Assembly (NCBI RefSeq): GCF_001184025.1
Contig: NZ_BBYG01000012.1
Coordinates: 62,001 to 126,000 of the forward strand
DNA from: Streptomyces maremycinicus
GTDB taxonomy: Bacteria; Actinomycetota; Actinomycetes; Streptomycetales; Streptomycetaceae
DNA: 64,000 nt
Direction: 5' to 3'
Shown: positions 10,116 to 19,308 of the stretch, piece by piece
How the letters are laid out: each line of letters begins with the position of its first letter
Position numbering within the stretch: the first letter of the stretch is position 1
Notes under the pieces: generated by a model
Database searches by the model: none
What the model was told of the DNA's origin: nothing
What the model saw: the letters and a program-made list of their open reading frames with translations, nothing else
Translations under genes and position numbers: made by a program

Positions 10116-12464
10116 CTACTCGTTGGTGAACTCCTCCACGACCGTCGCTCCGAGCTCGCGAACGATCAGTTCGTAGCCGGAGAGGGCCGACTCGTTGAGG
10201 TCGGGGTCGTCGTCCTCGGGGGTGTCGTCCTCGGGGGCCACCGGTTCCGGGGCGGGCGGACGGGACGGCGCGGGGGCGGGCGCCGTGTGGGCGGCCGCCG
10301 ACGGCGACGCGTGCTGGACAGGGGCGGGCGCGGCGGGTGCCTGCGGAGCGGACCCGGCCGACGGGGCCGGCGCGCCGTAGCCGCCGGGGTTGCTGTGACC
10401 ACCGGGGCTGCCGTACCCGCCCGGCGCACCGCCACCACCGCCGCCGAAGCCACCGCCGGGCGGGGGTCCGGAGCCGCCGGACGGGTCGACGACCGCGTCG
10501 ATCTTCCACTGGACGCTGAACTGTTCGGCCAGCGCCTGCCGCAGCACGTCCTCGCTGCCGCTGCTGGTGAAGTTGTCGCGCGCGCCGGCGTTGACGAAGC
10601 CGAGCTGGAGGGTGGTGCCGTCGAAGCCCGCCACATGGGCGTTCTGGCTGAGCAGGATCCAGGTGAAGCGACGGCGGTTCTTGACCGCCTCCAGGATGTT
10701 CGGCCAGAGCACGCGGGGGTCGATGCCGCCCGAGGGAGGCGCGTACCCGACCGCCTCGGGGCCGGGCGCGGGTGCGGCCGCCGGGGCCGGGGGTCCGGCC
10801 GGGGCGGCGGGCGCGGAGGCGGGGGTCGCCGGAGCCGGGGGCCTGCCGCCGCCGCCCGCGGGCGCGGCGGTGGGCCAGCCGCCGGGGCGGCGTCCGCTGC
10901 CCGCCGCGGTGGCGGTGGGCCAGGCGCCGGGGGCCGGCTGGGTGGGAGCCCGGTGGCCCGCGCCCGGCGCCTCCTCCACCGGAGGGGCGGAGGACGCGAC
11001 GGGGGCGGGAGCCGGAGGGGCGGAGGGAGCCGGGGCGGGGGCCGGTGGGGCGGCCGGAGGCTGGACCGGCGCGGCCGCGGCGGGCTCGGCCGGTCGGCCG
11101 GGTGCCTGACCGGGACCGGGACCCTGCCCCGGACCCGGACCCCGTACCGCGGCGCGGGCGGCCGCCGCCCCGCCGCCGGGCGGGATCGGCGCGCCCCCGG
11201 CCATCGGGGCGCCGCCGTGCGCCTCGGGCCCGGGGACGTACCCCATCGCCGGCATCGCGGGCGCTCCGGGCGCCGCGCCCTGGACCGCGCCGCCCGGCGA
11301 GAAGTTCACGCCGCGCTCGATGCGGTCGAGGCGGGCCATGACGGAGCGTTCGTCGCCGTAGGCGGCGGGCAGCATCACGCGCGCGCAGATCAGCTCCAGC
11401 TGGAGACGGGGCGAGGTGGCGCCCCGCATCTCGGTGAGCCCCTCGTTGACCAGGTCGGCGGCGCGGCTCAGCTCGGCGGCGCCGAAGACACCGGCCTGGG
11501 CCTGCATGCGCTCGATCACGTCGGCGGGGGCGTCGATGAGGCCCTTGTCGGCCGCGTCCGGGACGGCGGCGAGGATGACGAGGTCCCGCAGGCGCTCCAG
11601 CAGGTCGGCGACGAAGCGGCGGGGGTCGTTGCCGCCCTCGATGATCCGGTCGACCACCTCGAAGGCGGCGGCGCCGTCACCGGTGGCGAAGGCCTCGACG
11701 ACGGAGTCGAGCAGCGAGCTGTCGGTGTAGCCGAGCAGGGAGGTGGCCATGGCGTATGTCACACCGGCGTCGCTCGCGCCGGCGAGCAGCTGGTCCATGA
11801 CGGACATGGAGTCACGCACGGAACCCGCGCCGGAGCGCACGACGAGCGGCAGCACCCCCTCCTCGACGGGGATGGCCTCCTGCCCGCAGACCTGACCGAG
11901 GTAGTCGCGCAGGGTCCCGGGCGGCACCAGCCGGAACGGGTAGTGGTGGGTCCGCGACCGGATGGTCCCGATGACCTTCTCGGGCTCGGTGGTCGCGAAG
12001 ATGAACTTCAGATGCTCCGGCGGCTCCTCGACGACCTTGAGCAGGGCGTTGAAGCCGGCCGGCGTGACCATGTGGGCCTCGTCGATGATGTAGATCTTGT
12101 AGCGGCTGCGGGCGGGCCCGAAGAAGGCCTTCTCGCGCAGGTCACGGGCGTCGTCCACACCGCCGTGCGAGGCCGCGTCGATCTCGATGACGTCGATGGA
12201 ACCCGGGCCGTTCCTGGCGAGGTCCTTGCACGACTCGCACTCCCCGCACGGCGTCGGGGTGGGCCCCTGCTCGCAGTTCAGGCACCGGGCCAGGATGCGC
12301 GCGCTGGTGGTCTTCCCGCACCCACGCGGCCCGCTGAACAGGTACGCGTGATTGACCCGGTTGTTCCGCAGCGCCTGCTGCAAGGGGCCGGTGACATGCT
12401 CCTGCCCGATGACCTCGGCGAACGACTCCGGGCGATAGCGGCGGTACAGCGCGAGAGACGACAC
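10116..12464 (-). CDS. dnaX: DNA polymerase III subunit gamma/tau
   Basis: This is the clamp-loader ATPase of the replisome. From the GTG start ([20 protein letters not shown]) the protein has 782 residues. The Walker A is GPRGCGKTT (45-53), the zinc ligands are C64, C73, C76 and C79, and the Walker B is in [11 protein letters not shown] very long Pro/Ala/Gly-rich linker separates the ATPase from a tau-like C-terminal domain ([21 protein letters not shown]). I see no A6G-type slippery site, so gamma is probably not made by programmed frameshifting. The longer frame to 12551 adds residues not expected in the family. Confidence 0.96.
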   Translation of the reverse strand: MSSLALYRRYRPESFAEVIGQEHVTGPLQQALRNNRVNHAYLFSGPRGCGKTTSARILARCLNCEQGPTPTPCGECESCKDLARNGPGSIDVIEIDAASHGGVDDARDLREKAFFGPARSRYKIYIIDEAHMVTPAGFNALLKVVEEPPEHLKFIFATTEPEKVIGTIRSRTHHYPFRLVPPGTLRDYLGQVCGQEAIPVEEGVLPLVVRSGAGSVRDSMSVMDQLLAGASDAGVTYAMATSLLGYTDSSLLDSVVEAFATGDGAAAFEVVDRIIEGGNDPRRFVADLLERLRDLVILAAVPDAADKGLIDAPADVIERMQAQAGVFGAAELSRAADLVNEGLTEMRGATSPRLQLELICARVMLPAAYGDERSVMARLDRIERGVNFSPGGAVQGAAPGAPAMPAMGYVPGPEAHGGAPMAGGAPIPPGGGAAAARAAVRGPGPGQGPGPGQAPGRPAEPAAAAPVQPPAAPPAPAPAPSAPPAPAPVASSAPPVEEAPGAGHRAPTQPAPGAWPTATAAGSGRRPGGWPTAAPAGGGGRPPAPATPASAPAAPAGPPAPAAAPAPGPEAVGYAPPSGGIDPRVLWPNILEAVKNRRRFTWILLSQNAHVAGFDGTTLQLGFVNAGARDNFTSSGSEDVLRQALAEQFSVQWKIDAVVDPSGGSGPPPGGGFGGGGGGAPGGYGSPGGHSNPGGYGAPAPSAGSAPQAPAAPAPVQHASPSAAAHTAPAPAPSRPPAPEPVAPEDDTPEDDDPDLNESALSGYELIVRELGATVVEEFTNE

Positions 12465-12542
12465 GCATACGAGGTTATAGGCGACCACCGACATCGAGTC
12501 CCGCGCGGAACGGGCGCCCGGCCCCCACCGGCGAACGCAAGC

Positions 12543-12628
12543 GCCCCCCACGCACCCGCCAGAGCCGACCTACCCTTGCTGCCTTCCGGCCCTGGGGGAG
12601 TTCAGTCAGATAGCGCCGCGTGAGGGGC
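12543..12628 (-). ncRNA. ffs: Signal recognition particle RNA (small bacterial 4.5S type)
   Basis: Read on the minus strand, the region contains the apical SRP signature GGCCGGAAGGCAGCAAGG, flanked by complementary sequence. The ends GCCCCTCACGC and GCGTGGGGGGC pair with one mismatch to close a long rod of about 86 nt. Position between dnaX and tRNA-Ser is the classical actinobacterial site of ffs. The exact ends are estimated from pairing. The RNA binds Ffh for co-translational membrane targeting. Confidence 0.9.
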
Positions 12629-12703
12629 TGCGCACAGGCTACAGGATCTGAGCGGGGGGAACGAGTTCGCGAGCACTCCTCAACGTCTTGTATTGTTTGC
12701 CGC

Positions 12704-12791
12704 GGAGGATTCGCCTAGTGGCCTAGGGCGCACGCTTGGAAAGCGTGTTGGGGGCAACCCCTCACGAGTTCGAATCTCGTATCCTCCGCCA
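12704..12791 (+). tRNA. tRNA-Ser (GGA)
   Basis: The acceptor stem GGAGGAT pairs with ATCCTCC. The anticodon arm ACGCT-TGGAAAG-CGT gives anticodon GGA, a long class II variable arm is present (TTGGGGGCAACCCCTCA), the T-loop is GTTCGAATC, and CCA is encoded. It is divergent from ffs and dnaX. Confidence 0.96.
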
Positions 12792-12810
12792 GTGCCTCAC
12801 CGGGCACGAA

Positions 12811-12846
12811 GTCGAAGGGCCCCACCGCGAGGTGGGGCCCTTCGAC
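12811..12846. terminator. Terminator downstream of tRNA-Ser(GGA)
   Basis: A perfect 16-bp stem (GTCGAAGGGCCCCACC with its complement, loop GCGA) begins 20 bp after the tRNA. The same stem core, CGAAGGGCCCCAC, recurs in the terminator at 13614-13647. The stretch 12847-13105 after it shows no gene. Confidence 0.8.
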
Positions 12847-13105
12847 GTTGCGCCGCACGTTCCGCGCCCCGCTTCCCGTCGCACCCCCCAGGTTTCCGCC
12901 CCGGCCGGGCGAGGGGGGCTTCCGAAGGTAACGGTCTGTGGTGGGGTCCCCTGGGGGCTTGTGGGGGCCTGCCGACGAAGTGCCAGGTCAGAGGCGCGCG
13001 GTCGGCCGCGTACCGGGCGGAGCGGTGATCGCCGTGCGGGCCTGTGACGAACGGGGGAGAAAGACGACCGCTCCGAGCGGCGCATGCAGGCCCATACTGG
13101 AGTCA

Positions 13106-13327
13106 ATGACAAAGCCATCGGCACCGAAGCGTTACTTGCCCACCAGCCCCTTCAAGGCCCCGGCCGCGCCGTCCCCCAAGCACTTCGAGGTGGGCGACCA
13201 GGTCACGCACGACATGTACGGCCTCGGTCGCGTGATCGGCATCGAGGACGGAATCGCGGCACTCGTGGATTTCGGTTCGGCGCAAATGCGGATCCTGAGC
13301 CCGTACACCAAGATGAGCAAGCTGTAG
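13106..13327 (+). CDS. Small SH3/Tudor-like fold protein, conserved hypothetical
   Basis: The 73-residue protein starts at an ATG preceded by GGAG with a 4-base spacer. After a Pro/Lys-rich N-terminus it carries VGDQVTHDMYGLGRVIGIED and ALVDFGS. This pattern resembles the small beta-barrel modules found at the C-terminus of UvrD/PcrA helicases and the N-terminus of CarD-type RNA polymerase interactors. By analogy it might bind RNA polymerase or a helicase, but this is inference from a short motif. A second short coding stretch follows in the same frame beyond its TAG stop. Confidence 0.75.
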   Translation: MTKPSAPKRYLPTSPFKAPAAPSPKHFEVGDQVTHDMYGLGRVIGIEDGIAALVDFGSAQMRILSPYTKMSKL

Positions 13328-13393
13328 GACCGCTGTGCCCGGTCACGGCACGCCAGGGCCGTCCACGGCCCTGTAACGAATGGGAGACCTCTC

Positions 13394-13576
13394 ATCGACC
13401 CGACCTCGCTGTTCTCCGCTCCGGAAGGGGCGACTCGCTATGCCACCGCGGCATCGCCGCCTCCGACGACCAACCCCTTCCAGGCCCCGGACTTCGGGGA
13501 GGACGAGATCTTCCTGATCGAGGATGCGCAGGCGTCCCTCTCGGGTACGGGTGTGGATCGACGCCGGGCGAGCTAG
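13394..13576 (+). CDS. Possible 60-residue protein starting at ATC
   Basis: The frame from 13328 to the TAG at 13574 has coding-like third positions, mostly G or C, and no ATG, GTG, TTG or CTG. GGGAG at 13382-13386 stands seven bases before an ATC at 13394, which would give IDPTSLFSAPEGATRY and later FGEDEIFLIEDAQASLSG, an acidic protein. It is in frame with the 73-residue gene upstream, so stop readthrough is an alternative. A terminator at 13614 follows. Coding potential is visible; the start mechanism is uncertain and no family is recognised. Confidence 0.45.
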   Translation: MDPTSLFSAPEGATRYATAASPPPTTNPFQAPDFGEDEIFLIEDAQASLSGTGVDRRRAS

Positions 13577-13613
13577 CTCCGGCCGCCACGGACCGGTCCG
13601 GTCCCGCGCGTGC

Positions 13614-13647
13614 CGAAGGGCCCCACAGACGACGGTGGGGCCCTTCG
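13614..13647. terminator. Bidirectional terminator between convergent genes
   Basis: A 13-bp stem (CGAAGGGCCCCAC with GTGGGGCCCTTCG) encloses an 8-base loop. It sits between the end of the small plus-strand ORF and the end of the minus-strand acyltransferase gene. Its stem is identical to the core of the hairpin at 12811-12846. Confidence 0.8.
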
Positions 13648-13660
13648 ACATGTGCGCCGC

Positions 13661-14989
13661 CTACGGGCGGGACCGCTCGGCCAGCAGGGCCAGCTCGTCC
13701 AGGAACGCCTCCGCCAGCAGGCCCGCGTCCCGGCCGCCCGAGTTGGTGGCGACGCTCAGCGTGTGACCCTCGGCGCAACCCCCCAGCGCGAAGGTGACCG
13801 TGTCGGCCGGCGGCACCATGGGGACGATGGTGAGGTGGCGCAGCGGCCGCCCGGCCAGGGTCCGGCCCTGCTCGCGCAGATGGACGTAGGAGCAGGCCGC
13901 CGGCGCGTACGCGGGGGCGAAGATCGTCCCGCCGGCCAGCGCCAGGGTCGCTCCGGGGACCGCCGCGAGGGTGCCCTCGACCAGCTTCTCGGCGGTGCGC
14001 CGGGGCCGGGTGACGGTGGTCAGCAGGCCGGTGCACGCGCTCAGGCGGGCCGCCGGGTCGGCGAGCGTCACCGGCGCGGGGACCCGGACGTTGGCGAACG
14101 CGTTGCCGAGGAACTCACCGCAGTCGTCCGGCCGTTCGTCGACCGGGACCGACAGCCACACCTGCCTCGGCTCCGGCACCCGGCCACCGCCGTCGGACAC
14201 CGGTCCCGAGGAGGCGGCGGCATCGGGCTCCGCGGCCGACAGACAGCCGCGCAGGACACCGGAGACGGTCGCCAGGAACACCTCGTTGGTGGTCGCCGGG
14301 CGGCCGGGACCGGCCGCTCCCACCGGGACGGCCGCGCGCGCGGCCCGCAGGACGTCGGCGCGCAGCCGTACGACGGTGTACGCGGGCTCGCGCGGGCCCC
14401 GGTGCGGCAGGGGCACCGCGCGGCCCGTGGTGAGCAGCCCCGGACGGACGGCCCCCGCCGGGCCCGGGGCGACCGTCCGCCGCCGGGGGCCGGGCACCGC
14501 CAGGGACGCGGCCCCGTCCAGCGGCCGGCCGTCGTCGAAGAGGGCGCGCAGCAGGGTCGTCAGGGAACGGCCGTCGAGCAGGCTGTGGTGCATCCGGAAC
14601 AGCAGGGAGAACTCCCCCTGCGTCGCCCCGCGCAGCAGGTGGAGGCTCCAGGGCGGCCGGCCGGCCGGGAACGGGGTGTGGAACCACTGCCGGACCGCGT
14701 CCCGCAGGGTGAGGTCCGCGCTGTCGATCTGCTGGGCCAGGTCGTGGCCGTCCCGCCGCTCCCAGCGGTGCCGGCCGGTCCACCGGGCGAGACCGGTCCG
14801 GGCACCGCCGGGAGCGACCAGGGTCTGGGTGAGCCGGGGCAGCGCCTTCCAGCGTTCCTCCACCAGCCCCCGCAGTTCGTCCAGCGGCAAAGGGGCGCCC
14901 GCGAGGTCCAGGGCGATCCCGGCGTTGGGCGGGCCGAACGGCCAGCGGGCCATCCCCTCTTCCATCAAGGGCAGATGCGATCCGGGCAT
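13661..14989 (-). CDS. WS/DGAT-family acyltransferase (wax ester synthase/diacylglycerol acyltransferase-like)
   Basis: This 442-residue protein carries the catalytic HHxxxDG motif (HHSLLDG, His134-His135 to Gly140) of the condensation-fold superfamily. Family segments are FPAGRPPWSLHLLRG before it and LSVPVDERPDDCGEFLGNAFAN later. WS/DGAT enzymes move acyl chains from acyl-CoA to alcohols or glycerides. The start has AGGAG seven bases upstream. It diverges from a macrolide-type glycosyltransferase and a thioesterase gene, which suggests acylation of a glycosylated small molecule rather than bulk storage lipid; that link is inference. Confidence 0.82.
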   Translation of the reverse strand: MPGSHLPLMEEGMARWPFGPPNAGIALDLAGAPLPLDELRGLVEERWKALPRLTQTLVAPGGARTGLARWTGRHRWERRDGHDLAQQIDSADLTLRDAVRQWFHTPFPAGRPPWSLHLLRGATQGEFSLLFRMHHSLLDGRSLTTLLRALFDDGRPLDGAASLAVPGPRRRTVAPGPAGAVRPGLLTTGRAVPLPHRGPREPAYTVVRLRADVLRAARAAVPVGAAGPGRPATTNEVFLATVSGVLRGCLSAAEPDAAASSGPVSDGGGRVPEPRQVWLSVPVDERPDDCGEFLGNAFANVRVPAPVTLADPAARLSACTGLLTTVTRPRRTAEKLVEGTLAAVPGATLALAGGTIFAPAYAPAACSYVHLREQGRTLAGRPLRHLTIVPMVPPADTVTFALGGCAEGHTLSVATNSGGRDAGLLAEAFLDELALLAERSRP

Positions 14990-15316
14990 GAGACTGCTCC
15001 TGTCATGGGCCGTCCGTGTCGTGGGCCGGTCCTGTCGTGGGCCGGCGGCTGGGGGACGACGTCCTGTACCCCCAACGGCCGATCGGACCGGCGGTCACGT
15101 CCGCGGCGTCACCGGCCGTCTCGCCAGGTACCTCTCAGGTGTTCCGCAGGTGTCAACGCGCGGTCGTTCAGGCTCCCTGATGGGGTGACACTGCCGCAGG
15201 TTTGCGGTCGGGAGCGGTGTCGGTGCGCCTTTAATCGGGACTCCGCGTCCGCCGTTCGGGCGCCTCGTCCCCGAATCCCCCGCCCCGGCGCCCGTGCCGG
15301 ACAGGAGTTGTGTGTC
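14990..15316. promoter_or_regulatory. Divergent promoter region with 16-bp-period repeats
   Basis: This 327-bp gap separates the divergent acyltransferase and glycosyltransferase genes and holds no credible ORF. Close to the acyltransferase start, TGTCRTGGGCCG occurs three times at exact 16-bp intervals (15001, 15017, 15033). Such a direct repeat array could be an operator for a cooperative regulator. No -10/-35 pair is clear to me. Confidence 0.5.
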
Positions 15317-16513
15317 GTGCCTGGTACTCATCCGAATCCCGCGCACATCCCCGCGCACGTCCCTGCCCGCTTCCCCGCCCACATCGCCGTGTTCAACGTT
15401 CCGATGCACGGACATGTGAACCCGACCCTGGGGGTCGTCGAGGAGCTCGTCCGGCGCGGCCACCGGGTCAGTTACGCCGTCCCCGAGGACTTCGTGCACC
15501 AGGTGAAGGCGGCCGGGGCGGAGCCCGTGCTCTACCCGGACGCGGGGGACGGCTCGGACGCCCCGGAGGACATGGGCGAGGGCTTCGCGCGGGTCGTCGA
15601 GGTGGCGCTGGCGGCCCTGCCCGCGCTGAGCCGGGCCTTCGGCAAGGACCGACCGGACCTGGTGCTGTGCGACATCTACGCCTTCGCGGGCCTGCTGCTG
15701 GGGGCCCGGTGGCAGGTGCCGACCGTCGTGGCCTCGCCCACCCACCTCGCCTACGACGGCATCGTCCCCGAGTTCTTCGGCGTGCCCGGCCTGCCGCAGC
15801 TGCCGGGTTTCGGGCGTCTGGCGGCGGCCTTCGCCGACCACGGGATCGAACCGGCGCGGATCCAGGACCTCGTGCGGCCCGAACACGCCGTCGCGTTCTT
15901 CCCCCGGGCCTTCCAGCGCAGGGCCGACACCGTCGCGGCGCGGCGCGTGGCGTACGTCGGACCGGCGCTCGGGGACCGCTCCTACCAGGGTTCCTGGCAG
16001 CCGCCGCGGCCCGATCTGCCCGTCCTGCTGGTCTCGCTGGGCTCCCAGTTCACCCGGCGGCCGGAGTTCTACCGGTCGTGCGTCGAGGCGTTCGCCGAGC
16101 TGCCCTGGCATGTGGTCATGTCCGTCGGCGCCGTCCCGCGGGACGGACTCGGACCGCTGCCGGACACCGTCGAGGTCCATCCCCACGTGCCCCAGCTGGC
16201 CGTGCTCGCCCAGGCGGACGCCTTCGTCACCCACGCCGGGATGGGCGGCACGATGGAGGCCCTGCACTACGGCGTCCCGCTGGTGGCCGTCCCGCAGATG
16301 GCCGAGCAGCGGGTCAACGCCGCGCAGATCGAACGCCTCCGGCTGGGCGTCCACCTGCCGCGCGAGAGCGTCACCCCCGAGGCGCTGCGCGAGGCCGTCC
16401 TGCGGGTCTCGTCCGACCGGGACATCCGCGCGGGTGTGTCCGCCATGCGCCGGGAGATCGCGGCGGCGGGCGGGGCGGGAGCCGCGGCCGACCTGATCGA
16501 GCGGGCCCTGTAG
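15317..16513 (+). CDS. Macrolide-family (MGT) glycosyltransferase
   Basis: From the GTG at 15317 (AGGAG nine bases upstream) the product has 398 residues. It shows the GT1/GT-B layout: acceptor-side N-terminal domain beginning HIAVFNVPMHGHVNPTLGV with the catalytic-type His, then the donor-binding half LVSLGSQFTRRPEFY and the nucleotide-sugar motif THAGMGGTMEALHYGVPLVA. The family includes OleD-type enzymes that glycosylate macrolides and other hydrophobic acceptors using UDP-sugars. Neighbours suggest a lipid or polyketide acceptor. A self-resistance role is also possible. Confidence 0.9.
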   Translation: MPGTHPNPAHIPAHVPARFPAHIAVFNVPMHGHVNPTLGVVEELVRRGHRVSYAVPEDFVHQVKAAGAEPVLYPDAGDGSDAPEDMGEGFARVVEVALAALPALSRAFGKDRPDLVLCDIYAFAGLLLGARWQVPTVVASPTHLAYDGIVPEFFGVPGLPQLPGFGRLAAAFADHGIEPARIQDLVRPEHAVAFFPRAFQRRADTVAARRVAYVGPALGDRSYQGSWQPPRPDLPVLLVSLGSQFTRRPEFYRSCVEAFAELPWHVVMSVGAVPRDGLGPLPDTVEVHPHVPQLAVLAQADAFVTHAGMGGTMEALHYGVPLVAVPQMAEQRVNAAQIERLRLGVHLPRESVTPEALREAVLRVSSDRDIRAGVSAMRREIAAAGGAGAAADLIERAL

Positions 16514-16636
16514 ACCCGCGGTTCCGCAGCCGCCGCAGCCGCAGTTCCGTTGCCCCCGTGATCCCCGCGGCCCGGCACCCGTAGCCCGGCCGGCCAGGGG
16601 GCCGGGGGCCCTGTTCCGATGTTCCGAGGAGTGACC

Positions 16637-17128
16637 GTGACCCTGACCCACGCCCTGGCGTCCGACATCCGCCGCACCGGCACCGGGCGCCCGCCCCTGG
16701 AGGTGCCGGACTCCCGGCCGCACCTCTATCTCCGCCAGGTACGCATGAGCGACCTGGACTCCATGAACCATGTGAACAACGTCCGGCTGCTGGAGATGAT
16801 CCAGGACGCCCACATGGACATGTTCTATCTGCGGCCCGGACTGCCCGGGCAGGAGATCCGCCCGAGGTTCGTCTACGCCCGCCACGAACTCGACTACACG
16901 GAACCCCTCGTCCTCCAGCCGGAGCCGGTGACCATCACCACCACCATCGGTGATCTGCGCCGCTCGACCTTCCGCGTCACCAGCCGGGTCACCCGCGACG
17001 CCCAGGTGTTCTGCACCTGTGTGAGCACGGCCGTCGCCTACGACCCGGACGCCCGGTGCTCCCGTCGGCTCGAGGAGGAGGAACGTGCCCTCGCGGCCCG
17101 GCACGCCACTCCCGACCCCGCGGGCTGA
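16637..17128 (+). CDS. Hot-dog fold acyl-CoA thioesterase
   Basis: The 163-residue product has the 4-hydroxybenzoyl-CoA thioesterase-type pattern RQVRMSDLDSMNHVNNVRLLEM, where Asp and the HVNN segment form the usual active-site helix start. It ends in a charged tail. I prefer the GTG at 16637, which has AGGAG five bases upstream, over the ATG at 16619 that precedes the ribosome site. It follows the glycosyltransferase in the same direction after about 120 bp and could release or edit acyl chains for the divergent acyltransferase. Confidence 0.85.
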   Translation: MTLTHALASDIRRTGTGRPPLEVPDSRPHLYLRQVRMSDLDSMNHVNNVRLLEMIQDAHMDMFYLRPGLPGQEIRPRFVYARHELDYTEPLVLQPEPVTITTTIGDLRRSTFRVTSRVTRDAQVFCTCVSTAVAYDPDARCSRRLEEEERALAARHATPDPAG

Positions 17129-17167
17129 CCGGCCGCCCCCGCGCGGGACACGCGGGCGGCCGCTGTC

Positions 17168-19218
17168 TCAGCGCCCGATCTCGACCGGCTTCGACTCGCT
17201 CATCTGGTCGGTGTCCGACACCCGTACGGTCACCTTCATCTCCCAGGTGCCGGGCAGCGGCAGGTTGACCGTGTCGGCGGCCCAGTAGCCGCCCCGGTCG
17301 GTGACCTTGGCGTCGAGCGGGCCGATGTCCTGGCCGGGCAGGCTGAAGGAGACGCGCAGCTCGGGAATGCTCACGAAACCGCCGTCGGGGCCGTAGACCA
17401 CGGCCTGGAGGCCGTTGTCGCCGACCTGGCCGGGATCGAGGGTGACCTGCACCTTGCCGCTGACGCCGCGGACACCGGGCGCGCCGGAGCCGACGGTGAA
17501 CGGGACGGTGGTCACGGAGGCCACCGGCAGTCCGGCGGTCTGTGCCGCGGTCGCCGCCTCGGCCGCCGCCCGTCCCGGCAGGGTGCCCGTCAGGACGGTC
17601 GTGAAGACGAGGACCACCACGGAGACGACGACCTCGGCCAGCACCGAGCGGCGCAGCGCCCGGCGTTGGGCGTCCTCGGCCGGGGTGAGGGCCCCGCCGG
17701 CCGGCGGCCGGGGCTTCCCGGGCAGCGACGGGCCGCCCGCCCGGGCCTCGGCCGGGGCGTCGGCAGTGCCGTCCACCCGGCTCGCCACCCGGCTCTCCAC
17801 CCGGCCGCCCGTCAGGCCGTCCGCCGCGCCCGCGGACCGGCCGCCCACCGGCTCCGGTACCCGCTCCTCGCGCGTCTCGCGCTCCGTGCCGGCCAAGGTC
17901 TCCTCCACCGTCACGCTCCTCGCCGTCCTTTCCCTTGTCACCGTCCGCCGCGACCGGGCCCCCGCGAGCAGCAGCAGCGTCACCGCGGCCACCTTGGCCA
18001 GCAGGACGCGCCCGTACGTCGTGTCGGTCAGCGCGGACACCGAGCCGAGGCCACGCCAGGACTGGTAGACCCCCGTCACCACGAGGACGGTCACCGAGAG
18101 CGCCGCCAGCCGCGAGAAGCGCCCGACCACGCGGGACGGCACGGACGCCCGGTGGAACAGGGTGAGCAGGGCCGCCAGGCCGCCCAGCCAGACCGCCATC
18201 GCCAGCAGATGCAGCACCGTGGACGTCATCGCCGCGGGGACCTGGATGCCGGCCGAGGCGTGTTCGGCTCCGGCCCAGGTCAGGGCCAGGCATCCGGCGA
18301 GCGTGGCGCCGGACAGCAGCGCCGCGCGCGACGGCCGTTCCCCCGCCCGGAGAGCCTTGCGCTGCCACAGCAGCAGGGCCGCGGCCGCCGCGAGCAGCGC
18401 CAGGCGCGCCACCAGGGCCAGTCCCGGCCGGGTGCCCAGCGTGCGGGTCAGCCCCGACGGGTCCAGCGCCCGCGCGGGGCCGGTGCCGGTCTCGTACGGG
18501 CCGCGGAGCAGCAGCAGGAACACCGTCGATCCGGCCAGCGCCCACCAGCCGGCCAGCAGCAGCCCGCGCAGCGGCCGGACGTCCGGCGGGCGGCAGACGG
18601 CGATGAAGGCCGCCGTGCCGACGAGGAGCGCCGCGGCGACGTACGCGAGGTAGCGGCCGATGTTGAAGAGGCCCGCGGTGGCCGGGTTCTCCACGGAGGT
18701 GCTGGGCAGGGCCGGCGGGGTCGCGGACGGGCTGCCCACGGAGAAGGTGAAGGCGCCGGCGATCGGGTGGCTGTCCGCCGACACCACGCGCCAGGCCACC
18801 GTGAACGTGCCGGTGCCGAGCTTCGCGGGGAGCTCGATCCGCGCGGTGTCGCCACGGCCGTCCGCGTGCTCCGCCTCGCCCGTGTCGACCCGCCGGTTGT
18901 CGGGGTCGAAGACGCGGAAGGAGTCGTCGAGCAGGCCTACGGACTCGGTGAAGGTGAGGGTGATGGCGTCCGGGGCCGTCTTGACGACGCTTCCGTCCGC
19001 GGGGTCGGCACCGCGGAGGGCCGCGTGCGCGGAGGCCGGGCCGCCGCCGAGGAGGAGCAGGACCAGCACGGCGCCCAGCAGCACCAGCCCCTGAAGTCCC
19101 CTTCGGCCGCCGCCGGGTCTCCGGCCGGCGAGTTCCCCGGTGCCGCGTCCCCGGGTGCCGAGTCCCCGGGCGTCGGGTTCCCGGCCGTCGGTCCGCTCAC
19201 CACCGTGTCGTCCGCCAT
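17168..19218 (-). CDS. Copper resistance CopC/CopD-type membrane protein with apparent frameshift near the N-terminus
   Basis: The main frame has a signal-like hydrophobic segment ending ASAHAALRGADPADGS, a CopC beta-sandwich (its His after the cleavage site and a later SADSHPIAGAFTFSV give copper ligands), about eight CopD membrane helices, and a C-terminal FixH/YtkA-like domain. Coding signal before 19091 is in another frame, starting at an ATG at 19218 (MADDTVVSGPTAGNPTPGD). One missing base in the CCCC run at 19088-19091 would join them smoothly. If no shift exists, translation could start in the main frame at GTG 19234 or ATG 19315. It probably moves copper across the membrane. Confidence 0.75.
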
Positions 19219-19308
19219 CTCGCCCTTCGCCCACGTCACCGCTCCGCCTTGCCTGAGACCCGACACTCGTGTGCTCGGAGATACGTACGCACGCGCCGGG
19301 CGTCCGGT

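Noticed and set aside
10116..12464. Programmed frameshift in dnaX producing gamma
   Set aside because: No A-rich slippery heptamer is present in the gene, and the Pro/Ala linker lacks the needed sequence.
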